Shown piece after piece: positions 7,595 through 15,513 of a DNA stretch of 56,785 nucleotides. The notes under the pieces are model-generated. The model was given only the letters and a program-made list of their open reading frames with translations, was not told the DNA's origin and ran no database searches. Source of the stretch: Sterolibacterium sp. (GTDB lineage Bacteria > Pseudomonadota > Gammaproteobacteria > Burkholderiales > Rhodocyclaceae); the NCBI GenBank assembly GCA_018061005.1, contig JAGOVA010000012.1, positions 1-56,785 of the forward strand, in the 5' to 3' direction. The position numbers were made by a program, and so were the translations under genes. Position 1 is the first letter of the stretch. Each line of letters starts with the position of its first letter.

Positions 7595-10057
7595 ATGAAA
7601 AAACTCAAACTGGTTCTCGTCGGTAACGGCATGGCAGGCTGCCGCACGCTGGAAGAACTGCTCAAGCTCGCGCCGGATCTTTACGACATCGTCGTATTTG
7701 GCGCAGAACCCCACCCGAACTACAACCGCATCCTGCTCTCGCCGGTGCTGGCCGGTGAAATGACGTTGCAGGACATCGTGCTCAACGATCTCGACTGGTA
7801 TCGGGATCATGGCATCCAGCTGCACCTGAACAAAAAAATCGTCAAGATCGACCGCCGCGCACGCAAGGTGGTGGCCGACGATGGCAGCGAGGAAGACTAC
7901 GATCGCCTGCTGCTCGCCACCGGCTCGAATCCCTTCATGCTGCCGGTGCCCGGTAAGGATCTGCCCGGTGTCATCGCCTACCGCGACATCAAGGATACCG
8001 ACGCCATGATCGCTGCAGCCGAACACGGTGGCCACGCGATCGTCATCGGCGGCGGCCTGCTCGGGCTGGAAGCCGCCAACGGCCTCAAGCTGCGCGGCAT
8101 GGATGTCAGCGTGGTGCATGTCTCCGACTGGATCATGGAACGCCAGCTCGACAAGACGGCGGCCAAGATGCTGCAACACTCGCTCGAGGTCAAGGGGCTC
8201 AAATTCCTGCTCGGCAAAAACACCAGCGAGCTCATCGCCGGTGCGGATGGCCGGGTGGCCGCCGTGCGCTTCAAGGATGGCGAAGAAGTGGCAACGCGTC
8301 TCGTGGTCATGGCCGTCGGCATCCGCCCGAACAGCGAACTCGCCGAATCCGCCGGGATCCACTGCAATCGTGGCATCGTCGTCAACGACACCATGCAGAC
8401 CTACGATCCGCGCATTTACGCCGTCGGCGAATGTGCCAACCATCGTGGCACGGCATATGGTCTGGTGGCACCGTTGTTCGAGCAGGCCAAGGTCTGCGCC
8501 AATCACCTCGCCCAGTTCGGTATTGGCCGCTATGGCGGATCGGTGACTTCGACCAAACTCAAGGTCACCGGCATCGACGTGTTTTCCGCTGGCGACTTTG
8601 GCGGCAGTGAAGGCAGCGAGGAGATCGTCCTCAGCGACCCCGGCGGCGGCATTTACAAAAAGCTGGTGGTGAAGGACAACAAGCTGGTTGGCGGTGTGCT
8701 CTACGGCGACACCAGCGACGGCGCATGGTATTTCCAGATGCTGCGGGATGGCCAGGATATCCATGAAATCCGCGATCACCTGATGTTTGGCGGCGCGGGC
8801 GGTAATCGCCACAGCGGCGACGCAGGCCACGCAGGGCAGAACAAGGCCGCCGCGATGCCCGATAGTGCCGAGGTCTGTGGCTGTAACGGGGTTTGCAAGG
8901 GCACCATCGTCAAGGCCATCAAGGAAGAAGGACTATTCACCCTCGACGAAGTTCGCAAGCACACCAAGGCATCCAGTTCGTGCGGTTCCTGTACTGGCCT
9001 TGTCGAACAGATACTCGCCTCGACCATCGGCGGCGCCTACACGCCGGCCGACACCAAGAGCAAACCGGTCTGCGCCTGCACCGAGCGCAGCCACAGTGAA
9101 GTACGTCAAGCAATCCGGCAGCACAAGCTGCTGTCGATTCCGCAAGTCATGCACTTCCTCGAATGGGGCACACCCGACGGCTGCGCCAGTTGCCGACCCG
9201 CACTCAACTATTACCTGATCTCGACCTGGCCGCATGCGGCTGAAGATGATCCGCAGTCGCGCTTCATCAACGAGCGTGGCCACGCCAACATCCAGAAGGA
9301 CGGTACCTATTCGGTCGTGCCGCGCATGCTCGGCGGCGTCACCACTCCCGCCGAACTGCGCCGCATCGCCGATGTTGCCGACAAATATGCCATCCCGATG
9401 GTCAAGGTCACCGGCGGCCAGCGCATCGATCTGCTCGGTGTCAAGAAAGAAGACCTGCCCAAGGTGTGGAAGGATCTCGACATGCCGAGCGGTCACGCCT
9501 ATGGCAAGAGCATCCGCACCGTGAAGACCTGTGTCGGTTCAGAATTCTGCCGCTTCGGCACGCAGAACTCGACGCAGATGGGCATCGACCTCGAAGAAAT
9601 GCTGTTCGGCATGTGGAGCCCGCACAAGGTCAAGCTCGCCGTCTCGGGTTGCCCGCGTAACTGTGCCGAAGCCGGCATCAAGGATATCGGCGTGATCGGT
9701 GTCGATTCAGGCTGGGAAATCTACATCGCCGGCAATGGTGGCATCAAGACCGAAGTGGCCGAGTTCCTCTGCAAGGTCAAGACGCGCGAGGAAGTGCTCG
9801 AATATTCCGCCGCCTTCCTGCAACTGTATCGCGAGGAAGCCTTCTATCTCGACCGCACGGTCCATTATGTGCAGCGCGTCGGCCTCGATCATGTGAAGAG
9901 GAACGTCGTCGACGATGCCGCGCAGCGCAAGGCACTCAACGACCGCCTGCTCGATGCGCTGAAGGACTACGAAGACCCATGGAAGAAAGCCGTCGAACAG
10001 ACCCCCGCGCAACCCTTGCGGCGTCAGTTTGAAATCATTGAAATTGCTCAAGCATAA
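7595..10057 (+). CDS. nirB: Assimilatory NAD(P)H-dependent nitrite reductase, large subunit
   Basis: An 820-residue cytoplasmic enzyme reducing nitrite to ammonium with siroheme. Order: FAD/NAD(P) pyridine nucleotide-disulfide oxidoreductase module (VLVGNGMAG at the start, second dinucleotide fold at AIVIGGGLLGLEAANGLKLR), then two BFD-like [2Fe-2S] segments (CGCNGVCKG with CGSCTG; CACTE with CASC), then the siroheme/4Fe-4S nitrite reductase domain with TCVGSEFCRFG and SGCPRNCAE, the four-cysteine motif C-x5-C ... C-x3-C. The ATG at 7595 has GAGGTG five bases upstream. Earlier in-frame codons would begin inside or right beside the sigma-54 promoter and are rejected. First gene of nirB-nirD-nasA-kinase/phosphatase. 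Confidence 0.97.
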   Translation: MKKLKLVLVGNGMAGCRTLEELLKLAPDLYDIVVFGAEPHPNYNRILLSPVLAGEMTLQDIVLNDLDWYRDHGIQLHLNKKIVKIDRRARKVVADDGSEEDYDRLLLATGSNPFMLPVPGKDLPGVIAYRDIKDTDAMIAAAEHGGHAIVIGGGLLGLEAANGLKLRGMDVSVVHVSDWIMERQLDKTAAKMLQHSLEVKGLKFLLGKNTSELIAGADGRVAAVRFKDGEEVATRLVVMAVGIRPNSELAESAGIHCNRGIVVNDTMQTYDPRIYAVGECANHRGTAYGLVAPLFEQAKVCANHLAQFGIGRYGGSVTSTKLKVTGIDVFSAGDFGGSEGSEEIVLSDPGGGIYKKLVVKDNKLVGGVLYGDTSDGAWYFQMLRDGQDIHEIRDHLMFGGAGGNRHSGDAGHAGQNKAAAMPDSAEVCGCNGVCKGTIVKAIKEEGLFTLDEVRKHTKASSSCGSCTGLVEQILASTIGGAYTPADTKSKPVCACTERSHSEVRQAIRQHKLLSIPQVMHFLEWGTPDGCASCRPALNYYLISTWPHAAEDDPQSRFINERGHANIQKDGTYSVVPRMLGGVTTPAELRRIADVADKYAIPMVKVTGGQRIDLLGVKKEDLPKVWKDLDMPSGHAYGKSIRTVKTCVGSEFCRFGTQNSTQMGIDLEEMLFGMWSPHKVKLAVSGCPRNCAEAGIKDIGVIGVDSGWEIYIAGNGGIKTEVAEFLCKVKTREEVLEYSAAFLQLYREEAFYLDRTVHYVQRVGLDHVKRNVVDDAAQRKALNDRLLDALKDYEDPWKKAVEQTPAQPLRRQFEIIEIAQA

Positions 10058-10068
10058 GGAACACTCTC

Positions 10069-10377
10069 ATGAAAGAATGGAAACTGATTTGCGCGGTCAA
10101 TGACATTCCGCGCCTGGGCAGCCGCGTCGTGAAAACAAACGGGCCGGATATCGCCGTGTTTCGCAACGCCGAAGACGATGTGTTCGCCATGCACGATCAA
10201 TGCCCGCACAAAGGCGGCCCGCTGTCGCAGGGCATCGTCCATGGACGGCGCGTCACCTGCCCGTTGCACGGCTGGAACATCGGCCTCGACGATGGTCAGG
10301 CGGTCGCGCCGGATGTCGGCCACACCCCCTGCATCGAGGTCAGAATCGACGAAGGCAAGGTGTATCTCAAGGCCTGA
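10069..10377 (+). CDS. nirD: Nitrite reductase small subunit, Rieske type
   Basis: This 102-residue partner of NirB consists of one Rieske [2Fe-2S] fold. The two cluster loops are complete: CPHKGGPLSQG (Cys and His ligands) and CPLHGWN (Cys and His ligands). Many enterobacterial NirD proteins have lost these ligands, so this is the cluster-bearing assimilatory form. AAGGAA lies upstream of the ATG, and only 11 bp separate it from nirB. Confidence 0.95.
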   Translation: MKEWKLICAVNDIPRLGSRVVKTNGPDIAVFRNAEDDVFAMHDQCPHKGGPLSQGIVHGRRVTCPLHGWNIGLDDGQAVAPDVGHTPCIEVRIDEGKVYLKA

Positions 10378-10445
10378 CACTGAAAAGCCGCCGCCCGCAC
10401 CCCACCACGCACCACCCCACCATACCCCACGCCCGGAGCGTCATC

Positions 10446-11657
10446 ATGGACAAATCATTCCTCAAGGCGGGACACCCTCCCACGCTGTTCATCGCCTTCC
10501 TCTACTTCGATCTGGCCTTCATGGTCTGGGTGCTGCTGGGTCCGCTGGCCGTGCAGATCGCCCAGGATCTCGGGCTGACATCGGCGCAGAAGGGGCTGAT
10601 GGTTGCTACGCCCGTGCTGGCCGGTGCGCTGTTGCGGATGGTGATGGGTGTGCTCGTCGATCATCTCAAACCAAAGAAGGCCGGTGCCATTGGCCAGCTC
10701 ATTGTCATTGCCGCACTGACCGCTGCCTGGCAGTTCGGCATACACAGCTACGTACAGGCGCTGTTGCTCGGTGTCTCCCTCGGGTTTGCCGGTGCAGCTT
10801 TCGCCGTTGCGCTACCGCTGGCCTCACGCTGGTATCCGCCCGAACATCAGGGCAAGGCACTGGGCATTGCCGGTGCGGGCAACTCCGGCACGGTGCTCGC
10901 CGCGCTGTTCGCGCCCACGCTGGCCAATGCTTACGGCTGGAGCAATGTCTTCGGCATCGCGCTGATCGCCCTCGTGCCGGTATTCCTGCTGTATCTGGCC
11001 ATGGCCAAAGACAGCCCTGAATGCCCGCCGCCCAAGCCCTTCTCTGACTACCTGAAAATCCTCCGCGACAAAGATGCCTGGTGGTTCATGTTTTTCTACA
11101 GCGTCACCTTCGGTGGCTTCGTCGGCCTGGCCTCCTCGCTGTCGATCTACTTCAACGACCAGTACGGCCTGGATCCGGTCAGAGCGGGATATTTTACGGC
11201 CGCCTGCGTCTTTGCCGGGTCGCTGGTACGGCCGCTGGGCGGTGCGCTGGCCGACCGCATGGGCGGCATCCGCACGCTGAGCATCATGTATGCGCTGGCC
11301 ATCATCTTTCTGGTCATCGTCAGCTTCGGCATGCCCACCAAGGAAGCCGCGCTGCTGCTCTTCATCCTCGCCATGCTGGCACTCGGCTTTGGCAACGGCG
11401 CGGTGTTCCAACTCGTGCCACAACGCTTCCGCAAGGAGATCGGCGTGATGACCGGCCTCGTCGGCATGGCCGGTGGCATCGGCGGCTTCTACCTCGCCTC
11501 GTCGCTCGGTTATGCCAGGCAAATGACCGGTAGCTACCAGATCGGCTTCCTGATTTTTGCCAGCCTCGCCCTGCTCGCGCTGAGTGGCCTGACCCGCATC
11601 AAAGCTCGCTGGCGCACCACCTGGGGCGCTTCGCACCTGACGATGGCAAAGATCTGA
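10446..11657 (+). CDS. nasA: Nitrate/nitrite MFS transporter, NasA type
   Basis: A 403-residue major facilitator with about 12 membrane segments. Both nitrate-signature regions of the NNP family are visible: GAAFAVALPLASRWYPPEHQ with the following GKALGIAGAGNSG, and FGNGAVFQLVPQRF near residue 320. It imports nitrate or nitrite for assimilation by NirBD. It differs from both NarK proteins at 28060-31036, in line with a separate assimilatory role. The ATG at 10446 begins the first hydrophobic region correctly. The open frame extends far upstream across nirD, but those codons are not used. Expected to be controlled by the sigma-54 promoter before nirB. Confidence 0.92.
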   Translation: MDKSFLKAGHPPTLFIAFLYFDLAFMVWVLLGPLAVQIAQDLGLTSAQKGLMVATPVLAGALLRMVMGVLVDHLKPKKAGAIGQLIVIAALTAAWQFGIHSYVQALLLGVSLGFAGAAFAVALPLASRWYPPEHQGKALGIAGAGNSGTVLAALFAPTLANAYGWSNVFGIALIALVPVFLLYLAMAKDSPECPPPKPFSDYLKILRDKDAWWFMFFYSVTFGGFVGLASSLSIYFNDQYGLDPVRAGYFTAACVFAGSLVRPLGGALADRMGGIRTLSIMYALAIIFLVIVSFGMPTKEAALLLFILAMLALGFGNGAVFQLVPQRFRKEIGVMTGLVGMAGGIGGFYLASSLGYARQMTGSYQIGFLIFASLALLALSGLTRIKARWRTTWGASHLTMAKI

Positions 11658-11744
11658 AGCGAGCGGAGAAGCCAGGGAGCAAGGAGTAAAGTGTGACTCA
11701 CCTCACCCCCACGCGCGCCCTGCTCAACGCCAACGCCAATCCAG

Positions 11745-13442
11745 ATGCCGCTTTCCGTCGCCCTCGGCTACGCCTCACTCATCGGCCCACGTCCGCACAA
11801 CGAGGACTTCTGCGGCGCGGTCACTCCCGAAACGGCTGAACTCGAAACCAAGGGCATCCTCGCAGCGGTTGCTGACGGTGTGGGCGGCCAGCAGGGCGGG
11901 CGCGAAGCCGCTGAATCCACGGTTCGCAACCTGCTCGCCGACTACTACGCAACACCCGACACCTGGGCGGTACCCCATGCACTCGACACAGTGCTCAAGG
12001 CACAAAACCGCTGGCTGATGGCACAAGGTGCGGTGCGTCGCGAACTGTCCGGCATGGCGACGACGCTTTCCGCCGTCATCCTGCGCGGCAGCCGCTATTA
12101 CACCGTGCATATCGGCGACAGCCGCATCTACCGGTTGCGTGAGGGCACGCTGACGCGACTGACCAGCGATCATGTCTGGGAACATCCCGAGATGCAGCAT
12201 GTTTTGAAGCGCGCCATCGGCCTCGATGCCCATCTGTTGCTTGATCACGGCGACGGCGAGCTGAATCGCGGTGATGTTTTTCTGCTCGTCAGCGACGGCG
12301 TGTGGAGCACGCTGGGCGACGCACGTATCGGCGAATTACTGCGCCAGCATAACGCCCCCCAGACAGCGGCCACGGCACTGGCCAGCCGCGCCAGCGACCG
12401 TGGCGCGCAAGATAACTGCACCGCCATGGTGTTGCGTATCGATGATCTGGCCCAGGCCAACCTGCGCGACCGGCTCTCCGCAGGGCGCACCCTGCCGCCA
12501 TTACCCCACCTCAAGCCGGGCGACGAAATCGATGGGTTGCGCGTCGAGGCTCTGTTGCACGCATCGCGGATCACCCTGCTGTATCGCGTCATCGACCGCC
12601 AGGACGGCCAGCAGCGGGTGCTGAAAACGCTGCGCCCGGAAGCCTGCGACCGCGAAGCACAGAACGCACTGATGTATGAGGAATGGCTGGCGCGACGCGT
12701 CACCTCGCATTACTTCCCGCAGGTTGTCCAGCGCGAACAGCGTGCTCATCTGTATTACCTGATGAGCTGGCACGAAGGGAACAGCCTTCAGCAACAGCTC
12801 GATCATGGCCATCACTATCCGCTGGGCGAGACCGTGCAGATCGCGCTGCATTTGCTCAAAGGGCTTGCTGCGCTGCACCGGCTCGGCATCGTCCATCGTG
12901 ACATCAAGCCCGACAACCTGCATACCGGCGCAGACGGGCGACTGCGGATCCTCGACCTGGGCGTCGCTGCCGCCGATGCCGAGGCCAGCGATGGCGAACG
13001 CTTCCGCGAAATCAATAACCCCGGCACGCCCAGCTATATGGCACCGGAATTGCTGCAGGGTGAAGCTGCCAGCGCCAGCAGTGATCTTTATGCCGTCGGC
13101 GTGACCTTGTATCAACTGCTGACGCGCAGGTATCCGTATGGCGAGATCGAGCCATTCCAGCAGCCGAAGTTCGGCGATCCGGTCACGCCACTCCGCTACC
13201 GTGCCGATATCCCCGAATGGCTTGAAGCCGTACTGCTGAAAGCCGTCGCGCGCGCGCCCCGGCAACGCTTCGAAACCGCCGAAGAATTCATCCTCGCCCT
13301 CGAACGCGGCGCACTCGCCCCGCTCCGCATGCCACGCCGCACGCCCTTGCTCACCCGTGACCCGCAAATGGCACTCAAGCTCCTCGCCATCACTTCGCTG
13401 GTGCTGAACCTGCTGCTGCTCTGGCTGCTCATCGCGCGCTAA
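11745..13442 (+). CDS. Bifunctional PP2C phosphatase / Ser-Thr protein kinase
   Basis: A 565-residue fusion. Residues about 1-240 are a PP2C-type metal phosphatase with RPHNEDF, AVADGVGG, GMATTLS, HIGDSRIY, LVSDGVW and DNCTAM motifs, all expected acidic metal ligands being present. Residues about 260-525 are a Hanks-type kinase with VLKTLRP (ATP lysine), HRDIKPDN catalytic loop, DLG in place of DFG, and GTPSYMAPE. A hydrophobic C-terminal helix (about 545-562) could anchor it in the membrane with the enzymatic part in the cytoplasm. The Gly-rich ATP loop is degenerate (ALLHASRITLLYRV). Genes of this architecture are known beside nasA-nirBD loci in pseudomonads and relatives, where the target is not established. 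The start has no clear ribosome site. Translation from 11745 is supported by the PP2C domain beginning at once. Confidence 0.9.
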   Translation: MPLSVALGYASLIGPRPHNEDFCGAVTPETAELETKGILAAVADGVGGQQGGREAAESTVRNLLADYYATPDTWAVPHALDTVLKAQNRWLMAQGAVRRELSGMATTLSAVILRGSRYYTVHIGDSRIYRLREGTLTRLTSDHVWEHPEMQHVLKRAIGLDAHLLLDHGDGELNRGDVFLLVSDGVWSTLGDARIGELLRQHNAPQTAATALASRASDRGAQDNCTAMVLRIDDLAQANLRDRLSAGRTLPPLPHLKPGDEIDGLRVEALLHASRITLLYRVIDRQDGQQRVLKTLRPEACDREAQNALMYEEWLARRVTSHYFPQVVQREQRAHLYYLMSWHEGNSLQQQLDHGHHYPLGETVQIALHLLKGLAALHRLGIVHRDIKPDNLHTGADGRLRILDLGVAAADAEASDGERFREINNPGTPSYMAPELLQGEAASASSDLYAVGVTLYQLLTRRYPYGEIEPFQQPKFGDPVTPLRYRADIPEWLEAVLLKAVARAPRQRFETAEEFILALERGALAPLRMPRRTPLLTRDPQMALKLLAITSLVLNLLLLWLLIAR

Positions 13443-13495
13443 CCCACCCCATCTCACCTTCTCGCAGCTTCTTCAATCATTCTTCTTGACGCGCT

Positions 13496-13523
13496 TTAGA
13501 CTGGACTGTACAGTCCAGTCTAA
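13496..13523. promoter_or_regulatory. Palindromic operator overlapping the tetR promoter
   Basis: A perfect 28-bp palindrome whose left half is TTAGACTGGACTGT, lying 28 bp before the tetR start codon. A sigma-70-like promoter can be read through it (TTGACG at 13486-13491, 17-bp spacer, TACAGT at 13509-13514), so bound repressor would block transcription. Palindromes with a central CTGTACAG are typical operators of TetR-family repressors of efflux pumps. It probably controls tetR and the pump genes downstream. Confidence 0.8.
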
Positions 13524-13551
13524 TCGTCAAATAGTCCCACTCGCCACGCCC

Positions 13552-14226
13552 ATGCCCCGATCTACGCACGAGACTGCGTCCAGCGACTCCCGAACACGCC
13601 TGATCGACGCAGCGGCAGCAGCTTTCTACGCACATGGCTACAACGTCAGCATGGACGCCATTGCGGCACAGGCCGGGGTGGCGCGGCAGACGCTTTACAA
13701 CAATTTTTCCGGCAAGGAAACGTTGTTTATCGAGGTCATCCGTCGCGACAGCGAGCGCATGATGATGGCATTGGAGGATGATGGCGGCGATCTGCGTTCG
13801 CGGCTGATCCGGTTTGCGCTGGCCTTTCGCGCACTGGTCTTCAGCAGCCGCTGCATTGCCCTGTATCGCACCCTGATTGCCGAAGCGGTGCGCTTTCCCG
13901 AGATGATCCAGGCATTTCACGATTCCGGGCCCAGGCGTACCCTCGATGAACTGTCGCAACTTTTCGACAATGAAATTCGCGCCGGTCGATTACAGGGCGA
14001 CACAGCGGATCGTGATAGTAGCAGTAGCAGTGACAGTGGCAGCGCGCACTTCGCCGCAGACATGTTGCTGAGCATGCTGACCGGCAATGAGCGGGCACGC
14101 CATCTACTGAGCCTGGAACACACACTGCCGGTCGATGAGCTGGCACGCGTCGAACGTATCGTCGATACGTTTTTACGCGCATTCCTGCCCACGGGCGGCG
14201 CACCTGCCCCCGGCCGGGAAAAGTGA
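13552..14226 (+). CDS. TetR-family transcriptional repressor of the RND operon
   Basis: A 224-residue regulator. The N-terminal helix-turn-helix (about residues 15-60) contains the TetR signature around MDAIAAQAGVARQTLYNNF. The ligand-binding C-terminal region resembles the AefR-type TetR C domain. A serine-rich stretch (DRDSSSSSDSGS, about 158-169) encoded by AGT/AGC repeats is a likely disordered insertion. An in-frame ATG 22 codons upstream (13486) would start inside the promoter/operator, so 13552 is chosen. Its own operator lies directly upstream and the pump genes follow about 97 bp downstream, so it is inferred to repress both. Confidence 0.9.
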   Translation: MPRSTHETASSDSRTRLIDAAAAAFYAHGYNVSMDAIAAQAGVARQTLYNNFSGKETLFIEVIRRDSERMMMALEDDGGDLRSRLIRFALAFRALVFSSRCIALYRTLIAEAVRFPEMIQAFHDSGPRRTLDELSQLFDNEIRAGRLQGDTADRDSSSSSDSGSAHFAADMLLSMLTGNERARHLLSLEHTLPVDELARVERIVDTFLRAFLPTGGAPAPGREK

Positions 14227-14322
14227 CACGACGCAACGACCGCACACTGCTTACATTGCACACCGCACACCCATCACATATTGCACACACCCCATCCTGC
14301 CGAGGATGTCCAAGGAGCTTCC

Positions 14323-15504
14323 ATGACGACGCGTTCCATTCTTCACACCCCCCTTCTGCTAGCCGCTTTGCTGGCCATGTCTCTTGCGGCCTGCAGCAGT
14401 GAAGGCCAACAAGGCAAAGGCCCCGGTGCTGCCGGTGCAGGAGGGCCACCCCCGGCTGAAGTGGATGTCATGACACCGGCCACCACGTCAACTGCCCTGA
14501 CCGCTGACCTGCCGGGGCGCGTACAGGCCTATCGCACCGCACAGATCCGTGCGCGTGTTGAGGGCATCCTCGAGAAACGGTTATTTACCGAGGGTAGCGA
14601 TGTGAAACAGGGCGCGACGCTGTTCCAGATCGACGAGCGGAATTACAAGGCGACAGCCGCTTCGGCGGTGGTGGATGTCGAGGTGATGAAGGCAGCGCTG
14701 AAGCGTTACGAACCGCTGCTGCCGAGCAAGGCGGTGAGCCAGCAGGAATACGATCAGGCGCAGGTCAAGCTGATGCAGACCGAAGCGGCACTGACCCGCG
14801 CCAGAATCGATCTGGAGAACACCCGCGTTCCAGCACCGATTGCCGGCCGCATCGGCCGCGCCCTGGTGACCGAAGGCGCGCTGGTGGGCAAGGGCGAGGC
14901 CACCCATCTGGCCACCGTCGAGCAAATCGATCCGATCTACGTTAACTTCACCCAGTCGAACAGCGAACTGCTGCGCCTGCGTCAGGCCATCAAGGCCGGC
15001 AAGCTGCAGCAGGCCGATCAGGCGCGGGTGGAGCTGGTGCAGGAAGATGGCAGTGTGTATGCGCTGCCGGGCAAGCTGTTGTTCAGCGATCTTTCCGTTG
15101 ATCCAGACACCGGCACGGTGGCACTGCGCGCCAGTTTTCCGAACCCGAAACATGAGCTGCTGCCCGGCCAGTTTGTTCACATCCGCGTCAATCAGGCGCA
15201 GATCGACAAAACCATCCGCGTGCCGCAACGCGCCGTGCAACGCAATGAAGGGGGTGCATTCGTGCTGGTGGTGAATGCCGAAAACAAGGTAGAACCCCGG
15301 CCAATCAAGACAAGCGGGATGAGTGGCCCGGACTGGCTGGTGAGCAACGGCCTCAAACCCGATGACAAGGTGATCGTAAACGGCGTGCAAAAAGCGCGCC
15401 CCGGCAGCACCGTCAAGCCGGTGGCCTGGCAGCCTGCGGCCGCAACTGCTGCAGCCAGCCCCGCCGCTGCGCCGGCAGCACACAAATCCGAAGCTCATCA
15501 GTAA
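14323..15504 (+). CDS. RND efflux periplasmic adaptor lipoprotein (AcrA/MexA-like)
   Basis: A 393-residue membrane fusion protein. The signal peptide ends in a lipobox (SLAAC, Cys about residue 24), so it is lipid-anchored to the inner membrane. The mature part shows the split lipoyl domain (DLPGRVQAYRTAQIRARVEG and TRVPAPIAGRIGRALV-type strands), a helical hairpin between, and a beta-barrel with SDLSVDPDTGTVALRASFPN and LLPGQFVHIRV. The C terminus is Ala-rich and low complexity. AAGGAG upstream fixes the ATG at 14323. It links the pump at 15514 to the outer-membrane channel at 18665. Confidence 0.94.
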   Translation: MTTRSILHTPLLLAALLAMSLAACSSEGQQGKGPGAAGAGGPPPAEVDVMTPATTSTALTADLPGRVQAYRTAQIRARVEGILEKRLFTEGSDVKQGATLFQIDERNYKATAASAVVDVEVMKAALKRYEPLLPSKAVSQQEYDQAQVKLMQTEAALTRARIDLENTRVPAPIAGRIGRALVTEGALVGKGEATHLATVEQIDPIYVNFTQSNSELLRLRQAIKAGKLQQADQARVELVQEDGSVYALPGKLLFSDLSVDPDTGTVALRASFPNPKHELLPGQFVHIRVNQAQIDKTIRVPQRAVQRNEGGAFVLVVNAENKVEPRPIKTSGMSGPDWLVSNGLKPDDKVIVNGVQKARPGSTVKPVAWQPAAATAAASPAAAPAAHKSEAHQ

Positions 15505-15513
15505 GGCGCTGCC

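Noticed and set aside
7346-8830. Open frame of about 490 codons antisense to nirB
   Set aside because: It crosses the sigma-54 promoter and the FAD/NAD module of nirB and shows no family motif. It is a compositional shadow.
11693-11745. GTG start with AAGGAG just before the kinase/phosphatase gene
   Set aside because: The GTG at 11693 is in a different frame from the PP2C-kinase and opens only a short frame with no recognisable product.
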